Source: Pseudozyma flocculosa PF-1 (Eukaryota > Basidiomycota > Ustilaginomycetes > Ustilaginales > Ustilaginaceae). Taken from it: 64,000 nucleotides of DNA. This document shows, one piece after another, positions 52,708 through 64,000 of this stretch; the stretch's first letter is position 1, and each line of letters opens with the position of its first letter. The position numbers and the translations under genes are program-made. Under the pieces are notes generated by a model, which saw nothing but the letters and a program-made list of their open reading frames with translations, was not told where the DNA came from and did not search any database. The stretch spans positions 100,584 to 164,583 of the forward strand of contig NW_006920869.1 of assembly GCF_000417875.1 (NCBI RefSeq), read 5' to 3'.

Positions 52708-54718
52708 ATGCCCAGTACACATCCGCACGTCGTCGTACTCGGAGGCGGAATCGCAGGCCTCACCGCAGCCCGCAACCTCGCAGCGCACGGCATCAACGTC
52801 ACCCTTCTCGAGGCACGCAATCGCCTCGGCGGTCGCATCCACACCTCCCACTTCCACCACGGCGGCCACGATGGCGACCAAGGCTGCACTTCCCCTTCCC
52901 CGTCCACCGCCGCTACCACGTCCCGTCCCGTAGACCTCGGAGCCAGCTTCATCCACGGCATCGTCGGCAACCCGCTCATTGACCTGGCAAAAGAGGTAGG
53001 TCCCCTGTCCTCCTCGCAATCGATCGCGAGCGAGTCCTGCATCGATCCTCATCGTGCCCCCTTCTTCCTCCGCCTACCCAACAGGTCCCCCTGGCCATCG
53101 CACGTCCCAACGAGGCTTCCACGCGCTACCTTCTAGATCGATCCGGCGGCAAGTCCCTCGACCGCGACCTCGCACAGCGCATCGACTTTTTTTCCCACGC
53201 CACCACCTTCCAACGCCTCCAGCGCGCCGCACAGCACGGACACCGCACCCCGCTCCCGCAAGAGAGCATCTGGTCCGGCCTCGTAGACGCAAAGTCCTAC
53301 CCTGACGTGTGGAAGGGCATCGACGACGCAGAGAAGGACTGCATCCTCAGCGTGTAAGCACCCTCCCGGCCCACCCCTTTCTCGCCTTGGAATCGCCTGA
53401 GAATTGACATGGCCTGCCTGCGTATATCCGCGTTCTTCATCGTGCAGCGCCTCGCTCTGGTCCGGCTGGACCGGCGCCCGCCTGTCGGACGTGTCGCTGA
53501 GGTGGTGGGGGTTCGAACAGGAATTCCCCGGCGAAGACGTCGTCGTCCAACCCGGCTACTCGCACCTCGTCGAGTGGTCTGCCGACAAGATCAGGCAGGC
53601 AGGCGGCCGGATCGTCACCCAGCGCCGCGTCGAGGCCGTCGAGCTCCTCTCTGATGGTGAGCTCGTCGGCACGCCTTCATCCTACCTCTAGCGACGGCGC
53701 GACTCGCATGCTGAACCCACAGCTGCCCCCCTTTGCTCTCGGCTCCGCTCCAGATCGAGTGCGGGTGACTGCCACCGACGTCAGCACCGCCTCGCAGCCG
53801 ACGGTCGAGTACGAGGCGACGCACGTCATCACCGCGCTCCCGCTCGGCGTCATGCAACGTACACCGCCGCGCTTCGACCCTCCCCTCCCACCGCGGCGGA
53901 CGGAAGCGTTGCAGCGACTCGGCATGGGCCTGCTCAACAAGATCGTGCTCTCCTACGACCGAGCCTGGTGGCTCAACGCCGACGACGGCGAGGCCGATGC
54001 GTGGCTGTTTCTCCTTCCCTCGGACTTTGGCTCGCACGACGCTGCGACCACGCACCGCACGGCGCGGCAACAAGCTGCGATGCCGTCGGACGAGGACGAG
54101 GCCAGGACACTGATCGAAAGCGGCGGGATGGCGGTGATGGACTACAGCGCCGTGAATGGGCATCCGGTCCTCGTCGCCTATGCCGGTCCGCCCGTCGCAC
54201 AGGCCCTCGAAATGGTCCCGCCGCAATGGACGGTATCGACGCTGCATTCCAGGCTGGTCCAGAGCCTCGTTCCCCCCCACCGTCGCGCCGGGGCAGATGC
54301 GATTCCGGACGCACCTACATCCTCGACGGTGACACAGTGGGGACGCGACGAGTACAGCCGAGGCTCCTACTCTTTCCTCCGTCGTGCCTCCTCCCCGTCC
54401 GACGGCGAAGAGGAGGAGGGAGAGGGGAAGGGGGAGGGATCGAGTCCGTTGGATATGCTCGAATGCGGCAAACCCCTTTGGCAGGGTCGGTTGGGCTTCT
54501 GCGGAGAACATACCGAACCAAACTGGTGAGTCCCTCGTCGGCCGTGGAAAAGCGGTACTTGCGTCGAGACGCCGTACTGATGCTCCCGCCTCGCCATCCC
54601 CATAACCAGCTACGCGAGCGTACACGGCGCTCTGATGGAAGGCGAACGCGAATCGAAACGCATCGTCAACCTCCTTCGGCTAGAAGAGGCATCCATCAAC
54701 GACGCACCAGGTACCTGA
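52708..54718 (+). CDS. FAD-dependent amine oxidase, polyamine-oxidase-like
   Basis: CDS 52708-52995, 53085-53353, 53448-53656, 53754-54525 and 54610-54718, five exons, 548 residues. The N-terminus carries the Rossmann dinucleotide motif [17 protein letters not shown] with the adenosine-binding Glu in [12 protein letters not shown], and DLGASFIHG just after. Later amine-oxidase elements are [24 protein letters not shown], and the C-terminal FAD segment [11 protein letters not shown] joined to [13 protein letters not shown]. These match the polyamine oxidase/LSD1-like superfamily. The nearest functional analogue is yeast Fms1, which oxidises spermine and N-acetyl polyamines and supplies beta-alanine for pantothenate, but the substrate here is not proven. 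A Glu/Gly-rich insertion (about residues 465-490) is unusual. No signal peptide and no SWIRM domain. Confidence 0.88.
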
Positions 54719-54931
54719 TCTAGACGCCGACGCACCAGGTACATGATCTAGACGCGTCGCGGCCCGTCTTTGCCCCTTGTTAGATAGATGCATAGATGAC
54801 GACCAAGCACCCATGACGATGGCGGCGGATATCGAGATGGATTGCGCGGGCAGGCTGGTATATTCTATCGAAGCATTGAAGTGGGGTGGGCGGCGGGACG
54901 ATGAGGCAGGGCCAGGAGGACGCAGACGCTC

Positions 54932-56460
54932 TCAGAGCATGCCGGCGACGCTGTCCGGGTGGTAAGGGTGCTTGACGAGCTCCTCGTACAGGTCCTCGGG
55001 CACGTCTCGGGCCATGCTGACGGTCACCTGGATAATCTGACGCGCATTGAGCGGCGGAAAGTGGCGCAGTAGCTTCATTGGGCTGCAGAGCGGGCGAGCA
55101 AAGAGGCGCGACGTTCTAACTGTCAGCAGTTGCGCATCTGGGACGAGAGGGTGACGACGGCGGCGGCGGTAGGAGCGAGCCGACCAAGTCCTGTACACAC
55201 CTCGACGAGTCGAGCAGCTCGTTGCGCATGATGTGCAGCTGGGCCACGATGCAGAGGACGTTGAAGTGGACGCCAAAGGCGAGGAGAAAGTCCCACAGCT
55301 GCAGCACCTCGGGCAGCGGGGGCGTGCAGGCGCACAGCGTCAGGACGGCTGCGGTGGGCCCAGGGCAGAGGCGGGTCAGGATCGTCGTCGTCTGAAGCGG
55401 GGCGGCAGGCCAGCCCGGTCAGGCTTACAGGGAAAGGCGTAGATTTCGGCGGAGAGGTTCTTGGACCGCAGATGCGTGTAGAGCGAGGGGTCCAGACGTT
55501 CCAGGCACCGATCCAGGAGCTGCGGAGGGGTGCAGGCACAGAGGACGAAAGGAGGTCAGAGGGGTGGCCGGTGCGCTCCTGGCCGTGGCCGGAACGGTAC
55601 CCACCTGCAGTCCCTTGTGCACGCCGGCGAGGGTGGGCTGGACGTAGAGCGGGCAGCACGTCTCGATGAAGCGGCTGAAGGCGTAGAAGGCCTCGAGCTC
55701 GCTGGGCAGCGTGTAGAGAAAGGGAGCTGCGAGGACATTCATTCCCTGGACGTAGGTGAAGTCGTAGACGAGGTGCGGATCCTCGCTGTCTGCTCGAGGG
55801 CGGGGAATGGGGACCAGGCCAGGGCGCCAGGTCGGGTCAGCTGCTGCGTCAGGTCGGACTGTACGCCTGTCTGTCCTTGCAGCGCCTTAGATCCTACGCA
55901 CCGCAGTACTTCCACACGAACGCCTCTAGCAGGCGGATGAGCTTTTCCTCCTTGACGCGCTCCTTGAAGCCCTGGTCGGTGGCGAGGGTGCGGAACGTGT
56001 CGTTGCGGATCTTGTCGTGGGCGGGGGATTTGCCCTTGGACACGAGCTCGAGGTAGGGGGCTACGGGCGTGGTGCGGATGTCGAGGAGCAGCTTCCACAC
56101 GAGGGAGCGGTAGCTGGACCCGGTCGGGGTGGTGTGCGAGTCGTCGGGCAGCGGAAAGGCGATGATCGTGTTGCGCATCTTGTTGAGGATCTGCTTGTAC
56201 TCTGCCATCGTCTTGACCGTCGTTGCCGTCGAGGACGAGGAGGTGGACGAGGACGACGCTGGTGGTGCGGGTGTGGGTGTGCCGGGGGTGCTTGCTGCTG
56301 CGTTGGTGGGGCGGGTGTAGCGCGAGATTAGACGGCTCCATGCTTGCAGGGCTGGCTGCGGATCGTCGGCGGGCGCTATGGACGCGGACGTTGAAGGTAT
56401 GGCTGCTGCGGCATCTTGGATGATGTGTGTTGCGCTGTCAGAGGGGGTATCGGTGGCCAT
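54932..56460 (-). CDS. BUB2: Bub2/Cdc16-type TBC-domain GTPase-activating protein
   Basis: CDS complement(54932-55082, 55201-55348, 55429-55519, 55605-55789, 55902-56460), five exons, 377 residues. The Rab/Tem1-GAP TBC domain covers nearly the whole protein after an 80-residue Ser/Thr/Pro-rich head: YRSLVWKLLLDI, DKIRNDTFRTL with the arginine finger, FKERV, YVQGMN with the glutamine finger, CLERLDPSLYTHLRSK, and LQLWDFLLAFGVH. The compact length and the IRNDTFRTLATD pattern fit Bub2/Cdc16. With Bfa1/Byr4 this protein restrains the GTPase Tem1/Spg1 and so controls mitotic exit or septation. The last exon encodes LRHFPPLNARQIIQ and ends at GML. Short exons 3-5 are supported by phase and family sequence. 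It converges with the amine-oxidase gene. Confidence 0.92.
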
Positions 56461-58037
56461 GCTGCTTGCGAGGCGGCCGCGGCGAGGCAGGAAGAGACGA
56501 GGTGCATGGTGGACAGGAGTCAGGGAGGGCTTAAACTGAATCGCGCCACCTGCCTGGCCTCTGTCTGGCCTGCTGAGCTGCTGTTGGACCCTGGACGCCG
56601 CGAGATCCTGCTTGGACCCCGCCGAGCCGCGCACAGGCCAGCGTCAGACCAGGCCGGGCCAGAAGAGCTTGCTTGCCCCCAAAGCCCGGCTGTAGACACC
56701 GCCACCGTCTCGCCGCCTTCACCATCGCCGCTCGGTCTCAGCCGCCGTCGGAGCACAGCTCTGCCTCGTTTCATCACCACCTTGTCGCGGTCCTTCCTTC
56801 GCAAAGAGCGGCCAAGGCCTCCGCCCGTGCTCGCTCGTGGCAACCGTACATCAGCCTTCCGCTCCTCCTCGCCCGGCGTCCGGATTCCAGCGGTCAGGAC
56901 TACGCCACGGCTAGAAGACGCCGCACTACGGTCAGGAGCGAACTGACTCGTCCGCCTCTGGTCTGCGCAACAAATCGCCGCATCTTCCAGCTGCCGCCTG
57001 CTATCGAAGCACCGCCCGCCTTGCTCGAGCCGGCGGCGGCAACAGCAGTTGCGGCGTCTTCTTCACTCGGCCACCGATTACTACTAGCTGACAGGCGCAC
57101 TCGGCTCAGAGATACGTCTCGACTACGCCCCAGCCTCGCTGCATCTCGGACGTCTCTCCGTCGTTCGACGGCTGCATGATTGCCCGGCAGTACAAGTCGT
57201 ACAACGGCTGCGCAAGGAGGCAGGGGGCGATGATGGGTCTGCGCCTCATTTCGCGCAGGCCGGTCGCACTCGTCCGGGAACTACGCCCCTCGCCCGTCCA
57301 GCCTTCATCTGTTGCCGCCAACCTTGAGCTGCGGCGCAGATCGCCAGAGGGTCGAGGTCCGTACGACCGGCTGCACCGTGTCCTCTTTTGCTGCCGGGGG
57401 CCCAAAGCTTTTGCGGCCTAGAGAGCGAAGAGGCAGCGGGGCCCATGTTGGCCACGTCTGAGCCAAGATCGACAAGGTTTGGCCCCGAATCGTTCAGGGA
57501 GGACACGAGGATGGCACCCACGGAGCACAAACGGTGCTTTCGGGGCGGACATGTTTGCGCAGGAAGAAACTCGGTCCATGAGGTCAAACGAACCTTCCGC
57601 CTTGATCCATCCGGCCGCGCAGAGCCGCTGCGATTGATGGTCGCCGCACCGCGCCGCGCTGCGCCGCACCGAATCGCCATGCTGCGCAGTGGCCCGGCGC
57701 GCTCGTTCTATCTACCTGCGCAACGGCGCCCCGCGAGCGAGCGGTCAACGCTCAGTGGGGCACGAAGGCAGGCTTCAGCCTTCCTGCCAGCGTCCATCCT
57801 CTGTACAGCCGATGGCCCGCTTCAGCCAGCCCGAGCTCAAGGCAGGCTTATAAGGGAAGCCGTTCTTGCGGGGCGATTCGTTCCCTTCCGCCTCTTCCCT
57901 CATCTCCATCGCTCTTCTCTCCCCCGTCCCAACTTTACCTTTGCCCAAGCCCCCTCGACTCGCCCTGTCTACTTTGAACCATCTCCAAAAAGCACTTCCA
58001 TCGACACCAACTGCTACCCGTGAGCCAGCTTGCCACC
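56461..58037. other. Divergent intergenic region, Bub2 / ZNFX1-like
   Basis: About 1.6 kb with no recognisable gene. Open frames near 56670-57180 and 57390-58020 are compositionally biased. A pentamer-rich stretch (CGCAC/CGCCG) lies at 57645-57670 and a TATA-like TTATAAG at 57848-57854, about 185 bp before the helicase ATG, followed by a pyrimidine-rich leader. Confidence 0.55.
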
Positions 58038-61000
58038 ATGGCCGAGCAGAGCAAGCTCTGCCGCTGGTTTGGCACGGCGCAGGGATGTCGCTACGGCGAC
58101 TCGTGCATATTCAAGCACGCAGACGCCGCTCCGAAGGCGGCTGGCAGCAGCACTGCCACTCCGTCCGCCAGCACCAAGAGCAAGCCCTATCGCCCCGTCC
58201 TTTTCTCCACGCGACTGACGCTGAACCCTCCCGACATTACCGCGACGACGGTGCCTCAGCTCGCCGAACCGACTTCGGATGCCCTCATGCCCCGTTCCGA
58301 CCAAGACCCCGACCAGACCCGCAGCCGCCTGTTCGTGTACCTCAAGCCCAACTTCACCTTTTCCAGCTCGTTTGCCGTCAAGACCTTCTGCGAGATCCTC
58401 GTCAGCTGCAACTCCAAGCACACCGATTGGGTGGGTGGCCAGGATCCTAGCACAGGCGACGCGGCACGACAAGGCACAAAGTGAGAGCTGGACTGACACG
58501 GCATGACATACTCATCCCGTCCGGCGCACAATGGCCCACAGACGATGGACAAGCGAACCGACTTCCTCGATCAGCTGGTCCACAACGAAGCAGCTGGCAT
58601 CCAGAGGATCAGAGACGTTCTTCGATACCCCATCACCATCCGAGCCTGCGCGCCTCCGCGCGTCGAGCTCTGTTTCCAGCAGACGGTGCTACTCGTAACC
58701 ATGGTGAGCATGCCAAGCGGCCCAATCTCGAGGCTACCCACTCGCCGTTGAGCTGCGCTGACTGATGCGATGCCCGTGCCCTTCGTCGTGCTGCTACAAT
58801 AGTTCCTGAGCAGCGAGGCCGTCGTGCGCTGCATGGCCAAGAGGACCCAGACGCTCCTCCTCGGCATCGTTGACCTTCACCTCGGCGAGATCCTCGACGC
58901 GGTTCTCACTTCGAGCGAGGCTCTGCTCAAGTCGAGCATCGGCGTGCCTGCTCTGGCCTCGATGGCGCAGATCTTCAAGCCGACTAGCGTCATGCTGCTC
59001 GAGTGAGAATCGTTCCTAAGCCCTTTATCCTCGCAGGCTGAACCCAACGGCCGGCTGCTGACACCTTATCGATGTAATCTCGTGTCGCCGCAGGTACATC
59101 CGCCTCTTTAAGGATGCGGCCATCGAGAACGAGCCTGCCCTCAAGTCCTTTGTCGACAAGTTTGCCGAGCTCCACACTGCCTGGGCCGACAAGGTTCGCG
59201 CCGGCACCATCCGTAACGACGTGCTTGCCACGCTGCCAGTCGACCAGCAAAGCTTCGCCCTGCACGTCGTCGGTCACTGGATCCGACAGCTGAAGGATGT
59301 GGTTGCCCGAGCGGGTCGAAAGATTGGCCCGGGCGATGGCGCGACGCACGTCGATGCCGACGCCGTCCTGGCACAGCAGAACCTCGGCCAGCTGGCGCAC
59401 ATGCAGCGCCTGTTTGAAGGTCCCGGCAGCCTGCGCGGAGCCGGTCCCCGTCACGACAACGACCATGCCGACATCACCAAGATCCAGATCGTTCCCACGC
59501 ACAGCGAGCTGTCGAGCAGCGTCGCACCCTACATCCCTGCCACCATCCCCGGAGCCCCGCACCACCTGTCAGAGGGCACTTACGCACGAGTGTGGGTACA
59601 CTGTGACGATCGTGGGATGGGCCCACGACGACGAGGTCTCGGCGCCGTGCTGACGCGATCGCGATTCTCTACCTGATCCTTCCCACCACTCCACACAGCC
59701 TTGACGTCCAGTTCCGCCTGCTTCGCGAGGAGGCCATGGCGCCCTTTCGACAGGGCCTCGCCTCTCTTCTGCGTGACCTCCAGAGCTTGGTAAAGCCGAA
59801 CACGGGAGACCGCGAAGGCCTGGCAGGCGCCGCACGCATCCGAGCCATCCTACACGAGGGCGGAGGTCGACTCCAGGCCGACAGGCAGGACATAGTCGCG
59901 GCCGACCTGGTCATCCACGGCGACGGCCGGCTCCAGTTCCGCGGCTGCAGGACTCTCGCCAACAATGTGAGTTGCAGCCAAACGCAGAAGGAGTCCTGCC
60001 CGTTTTTCACTCAGCTGACCTTGCCGAACGCCATTTTTCTTTGGCGACACATCTCTTGTATGATCTGCCAGGGCGTCGTCGTCGATCTGTCCTTCTGCTC
60101 CCCCGTGCGGGCGCGAAGCAACCCCAAGCGCTACTGGGAATTTGCCGCCAAGAGGGGTGCGTGAGGAGACGGACTGGATGCGGCCGGATCGGAGCCCAGC
60201 TGACTTCTACGCTCGCTCTTCTCCTGTTTCGCTCCTCCAGCTCTGGGGATGGGCGCCCTGGTGGCCTTCCTGGTGGCTTCTGGCGACCTCTCTCCTAGGC
60301 TGTTCATGGGCACCGTGTGCAGCTTCCCGTCGGACATGCTGAAGGGCGTGGCTTCGGGCCGAGACCCTACCGTCAGCATCTCCTTCTTCGACTCTGCCGC
60401 CCTGGCCTTCTTCTTCGACAAGCCCAAGGGCGTTACCGAGCTCCTTGTCGAGGCCAACGGTATCATCTACGACACCATCGCACCCTTTCTCCGCTCGCTG
60501 CAGGACTCTAACCCCCACTACCTGCCCTTCAAGGCCTACATCGCCGAGACGATGCATCGCCAACTGCCGGCCGGCAGCGTCGAGGTCGCAGCCCCTGACT
60601 ATGCCCTTGCCCCCGGCTTCAAGTTCGACCTCAGCGCGCTCCTTCTCGACTCGAAGAGGTCCACGCAGACCCTGACCATGTCCATGGACGCTCACAGCAT
60701 CGATGCCGCCAGGCGCCAGCTGGAGGAGGCCAGCACGTTCGACGGATCCCAGATCGACGCCATCGTCAACTCGCTTACCTCGCAGGTTGCGCTCATCCAG
60801 GGACCTCCAGGTGCGTGCTTGCTCGAATGGGCGTGTTCCCGTCGATCCAGACATCCCTGACCATCATCAGCCTTCAACGTCTACAGGTACCGGCAAGAGC
60901 TACACGGGCGTCGCGCTGGTCGACGTACTCCTCAAGAGCAAGGTCAGGCCGATTCTGATCGTCTGCGTCACCAACGTAGGTACACCGGCGGTAGTTCGGC

Positions 61001-64000
61001 GCAGCCGGATCCATGTTCCCTCTCACACGCAGTCACTCCCCCACCATTCGACGCCCACGCCGTGGATACAGCACGCGCTCGACCACTTCCTCCGAAGCAT
61101 TCTGGACAAGGGCATTACCGAAAGCCTCGTCCGCTTTGGTTCAGCATCCAAGGACCCGAAGGTGAGCTCCATCTGGACACTACGCTTCCACCTCGATTGT
61201 TGGCTGATGCGATGTATCCTGCTGCAACGCTTGGATTGACAGGTCGCCTCCTTCAGCTGGAACTCGATCAAGCACGCGGCCCATGACGATCCGAGCAGCC
61301 GTGCCCTCAACGCGGCCTTCAAGCAGTACAAGGTCGCCGAGGAAAAGCTCAATCAGTGTCTACGTGCGCTGCAGCAGACCAGGTAGGTCACCCCTTGGGC
61401 CGTGAATCGGCAGCAATGAAACCAGGCCCTGGTGCAGAGTGCTACAAGTCGGATCCTGACATCGCCCCGACATGTCTCTCGACATCGCAGACTTCCGCTG
61501 GAGAGCATCACGAACGTCAATGGCTTCGCGTACGGTGCGCACTTCGAGCAGCTGAGCGACAAGAGCGGCAAAGCTCTGCCGGCCGCGGTGTCCGCCTTCG
61601 AGCAGCGCTGGCAGGTCGTTGGCCCAAACACGAAAAGCCACGAAACACTGTTCGACTTTTGGCTCGAGGGCGGAGACCTCATCTTCCGCGTCCAGCCCGC
61701 AACGGCCGCAGTCAGCGCACCTGCTCTCCAACGCCCAACACGACGCGAGGACGCTCAGCCGCGACGAGGTGCTCTCGGCATGGGCCATCTCCATCTCAAC
61801 TGGGGTCTTCTGGCTGTCGAGGAGGCCCTCGCCGAAGACGACTCGGACAAAGACGCGGAGGCCAGGAGCGAGAGCGCCCAGATGACCGAGGAAGCCCAAC
61901 ACACAGCTGCTGTTCCCATTGACCTCCACGACGAGGTGCAGCAGGAAGAGCTCGTCGAAGCGATGAGCGGTCTCGTTCTCGACGAGAGTGGCACCTGGCC
62001 GGAGCTGCGTTCCGCCGACAGCGACAGAGACGTCGAAGAGCTCGGCGAGGACAACGATGTCTGGAGCTTCTCGCTCAAGGAAAGGCACAAGCTCGCCCGC
62101 CACTGGGAACAGCGCGCCAGGGAGCTTGAGAACGACAGGTTCGACCGCGCCAAACGGGAGTTCGAACAAGCTCGAGAGGAGCTCAACCACCAGAAGGATC
62201 AGGTATGTCTCGGGAGAGAAAACTGCTGCGGCAAAGTGCGCTTGCTGATGTGCTTGCCCCATCATGTCCTTCTCGCTCGCGCAATCAGGCCTGTCTCCGC
62301 ATCGTGCTTGGCTGCGACATCATCGGCTGCACGACCAACGGCGCTGCCAAGCTGACCAGCCTTCTCGCTGTGAGTCATCTCCCGGAGCAAGCAGATTCGA
62401 AGTGCTGTTGCTGAAGCTCGAGCGCCCCATCTTTGCCACGCTGCAAGCAGAACATCCGACCGAAGGTTCTTCTGGTCGAGGAAGCCGCCGAGATCCTCGA
62501 AGGTACGACTCCTCTCCCGGAGTTTCTCGCCCTGGCTGCGGCACTCGGCAGCATGCCTGACGACGCCTCTCCTTCCACCCGTCTCGCGCGACCAAAACGC
62601 AGCACACGTCCTCGCCTCGATGACCCCCTCTCTCCAGCACCTGCTGCTCATCGGTGACCCGATGCAGCTGCGTCCCCACATCTCCAATTACACGCTCTCG
62701 ATGGAGAGCAAGAGGGGTCAGCTCCACAGGCTGGACTTCAGCCTGATGGAACGGCTCGCCACCGAGGCTGGACTGCCCATCACCCAGCTCAACGTGCAGA
62801 GGCGCATGCGTGCCGAGATCGCCGACCTCGTGTAGGTCATTGCAACCCGCCTCGGTCCTTTCAAGCTCCCTGCGTGCGCCGCTGATCTTACACTGGCGTC
62901 TCGCGCGCTCACTTTGGCACAGGCGTCCCCTGTACCACAACCTGCAAGACCACCCTGACATGGCGAACCGGGCCGACGTCAAGGGCTTCCAGAAGAACCT
63001 CGTCTTCATGGTGAGAGCTGCGGTCACCGCAGAGCTGTCTTAGATCAGTGCGCTGCTGCCTGCTGCGCTGTCAGTCTCTTCGCTGACGGTTTCGACGAGC
63101 TTGTCGCCTCTGGACGCAACAGGACCACAGCCATGCCGAAGACAGGACCCGTGACGCCGGCAGCCGTTCGAACGACTTTGAAGTGCTGATGGTGATCGAC
63201 CTCGTCAGGTGAGCATGCCGCGCCGTCGAGACCCGATGCTCGGCCATGCTGCTGACCTCGCTCGCGGTCTGGCTCCGCCCTTGGACGAACAGGTACCTCT
63301 GCCAGCTCGGCTACCGAAAGGAAGGAGACATCTGCCTCCTGACTCCCTACCTCGGCCAGCTCGCCAAGCTCAAAAAGGCGATGGCCAAGGAGGTCGTCAA
63401 GGTCGTCGTTGACAACCGCGACGAGGAGCAGCTTGCCCTCGCCGAGGCAGCGGACGCCGCCGAAGCTCCGAACGAGGCCTACATGTCGGTACAGTCCTCA
63501 TCCCTCGAAGCGGCGGTGCGTGTTGCAACCGTCGACAACTTTCAGGGCGAGGAGGCGAGGGTCGTCATCCTCAGCCTGGTTCGCAACGCTGGTTCAAGCG
63601 ACGGTGACGACGAAGACCCCGCCACTGCGTACCAGAACGTCGGCATCGGCTTCCTCAAGGTAAGGGCTGCTGCAGTACCCGTTACCAACGTTGCCCGCGA
63701 GGCCGCGCTGACGCATCGATCTGCCTCGCCCCAATCTCAGTCCCCAAACCGCAGCAACGTGGCCCTCTCGCGCGCCAAGGAAGGCCTGTTCATCCTTGGC
63801 AATGCAGGCCTGCTGTCGAGCAAGTCCGAGTTCTGGGCGTCTACTCTCGCCACGCTCGATGCCTCGGGCGCGGTCATGAACGGCTTCCCCGTAAGTCAGG
63901 GCGGACGCATGCTGAGGGATTGGCGCTGTTTGCTATGATGGCAGAGGGTTCCGACTTCCGACCTGATGGCGACCATGGCCTCGTATTCCCTCCTACAGCT
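58038..64000 (+). CDS. ZNFX1-type SF1 RNA helicase with N-terminal CCCH finger (3' end outside window)
   Basis: At least 18 exons: 58038-58430, 58542-58703, 58803-59002, 59094-59591, 59699-59966, 60072-60156, 60241-60810, 60887-60975, 61072-61161, 61243-61382, 61491-62202, 62289-62369, 62451-62502, 62603-62831, 62923-63010, 63123-63208, 63293-63659, 63741-63890; 1235 residues so far, then probably an exon at 63945 or 63999. A CCCH finger (CRWFGTAQGCRYGDSCIFKH) opens the protein. SF1 helicase motifs follow: GPPGTGKS split by an intron (about 538-545), DIIGCTTNGAAK, LLVEEAAEIL, LIGDPMQLRP, NVQRRM, TVDNFQGEEARVV and NVALSRAKEGLF. This is the Upf1-like ZNFX1/Hrr1 group. Fission-yeast Hrr1 acts with RNA-directed RNA polymerase in heterochromatin, and ZNFX1 proteins in small-RNA inheritance and RNA sensing. 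C-terminal NFX1-type fingers would lie beyond the window. Confidence 0.9.

Noticed and set aside
56670..58020. Overlapping open frames that could be a small gene upstream of the helicase
   Set aside because: All are Arg/Ser/Pro-rich, lack conserved motifs or plausible splice-joined partners, and overlap the TATA-like element and leader.
1..64000. CRISPR arrays, phage genes, insertion sequences or operons
   Set aside because: This is eukaryotic nuclear DNA with spliceosomal introns; the tandem repeats seen are microsatellites or minisatellites without spacers.

Overview
The window is nuclear DNA from a basidiomycete fungus. The evidence is very high GC, short GT-AG introns (mostly 60-150 bp) with CTGAC-like branch sites, and fungal-only families (DASH subunit Dad2, CYP504-type P450, Sfk1-like and DUF1769 proteins). 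The combination fits a smut-type Ustilaginomycotina genome, but I cannot name the species. It is a scaffold with two N runs (17188-17613 and 43724-43939). I support 22 protein genes, two of them cut by the window edges, and one intron-containing tRNA gene. Splice joins were worked out by hand from GT/AG sites, reading phase and protein family, so most exon boundaries are well supported but not confirmed by transcripts.

Layout. 1-16 kb: end of an unrecognised protein, an Sfk1/DRAM-like membrane protein, an Mpv17/PMP22 protein, a DUF1769 protein (-), a two-LIM protein, methionine sulfoxide reductase A (-), exocyst Exo70 and a secreted lysozyme-like protein (-). 17-36 kb is metabolic: dihydroxyacetone kinase (-, containing a probably false assembly gap), an aldo/keto reductase fused to a SnoaL-like domain, a DUF2256-type zinc-motif protein (-), a MATE transporter, homogentisate dioxygenase (-) diverging from a CYP504-like phenylacetate hydroxylase, and gamma-glutamyltransferase (-). 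36-44 kb: a GNAT acetyltransferase fused to an Mss4/Dss4 domain (-) and a GH5 glucanase-like enzyme. 44-58 kb is dense with housekeeping and nuclear genes: tRNA-Ser(AGA), DASH Dad2, SAGA Sgf73 (-), AP endonuclease Apn2, the mitochondrial t6A enzyme Qri7 (-), a polyamine-oxidase-like flavoenzyme and the mitotic-exit GAP Bub2 (-). 58-64 kb holds an intron-rich ZNFX1-type helicase running off the end.

How the genes relate. Most neighbours are functionally unrelated, as is usual for a fungal chromosome. The clearest functional pairing is homogentisate dioxygenase with the CYP504-like P450: both belong to phenylacetate/homogentisate breakdown and they share one 1.9 kb divergent promoter region. 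Long intergenic stretches (1-3 kb) are rich in short tandem motifs (CCGCA, GGCCA, CCAG, GGCTT, GACC) and contain no recognisable transposons. No defence system, secondary-metabolite backbone gene or other clearly new multi-gene system was found. The most unusual items are two domain fusions, the secreted lysozyme-like protein, and the assembly artefact inside the dihydroxyacetone kinase gene.
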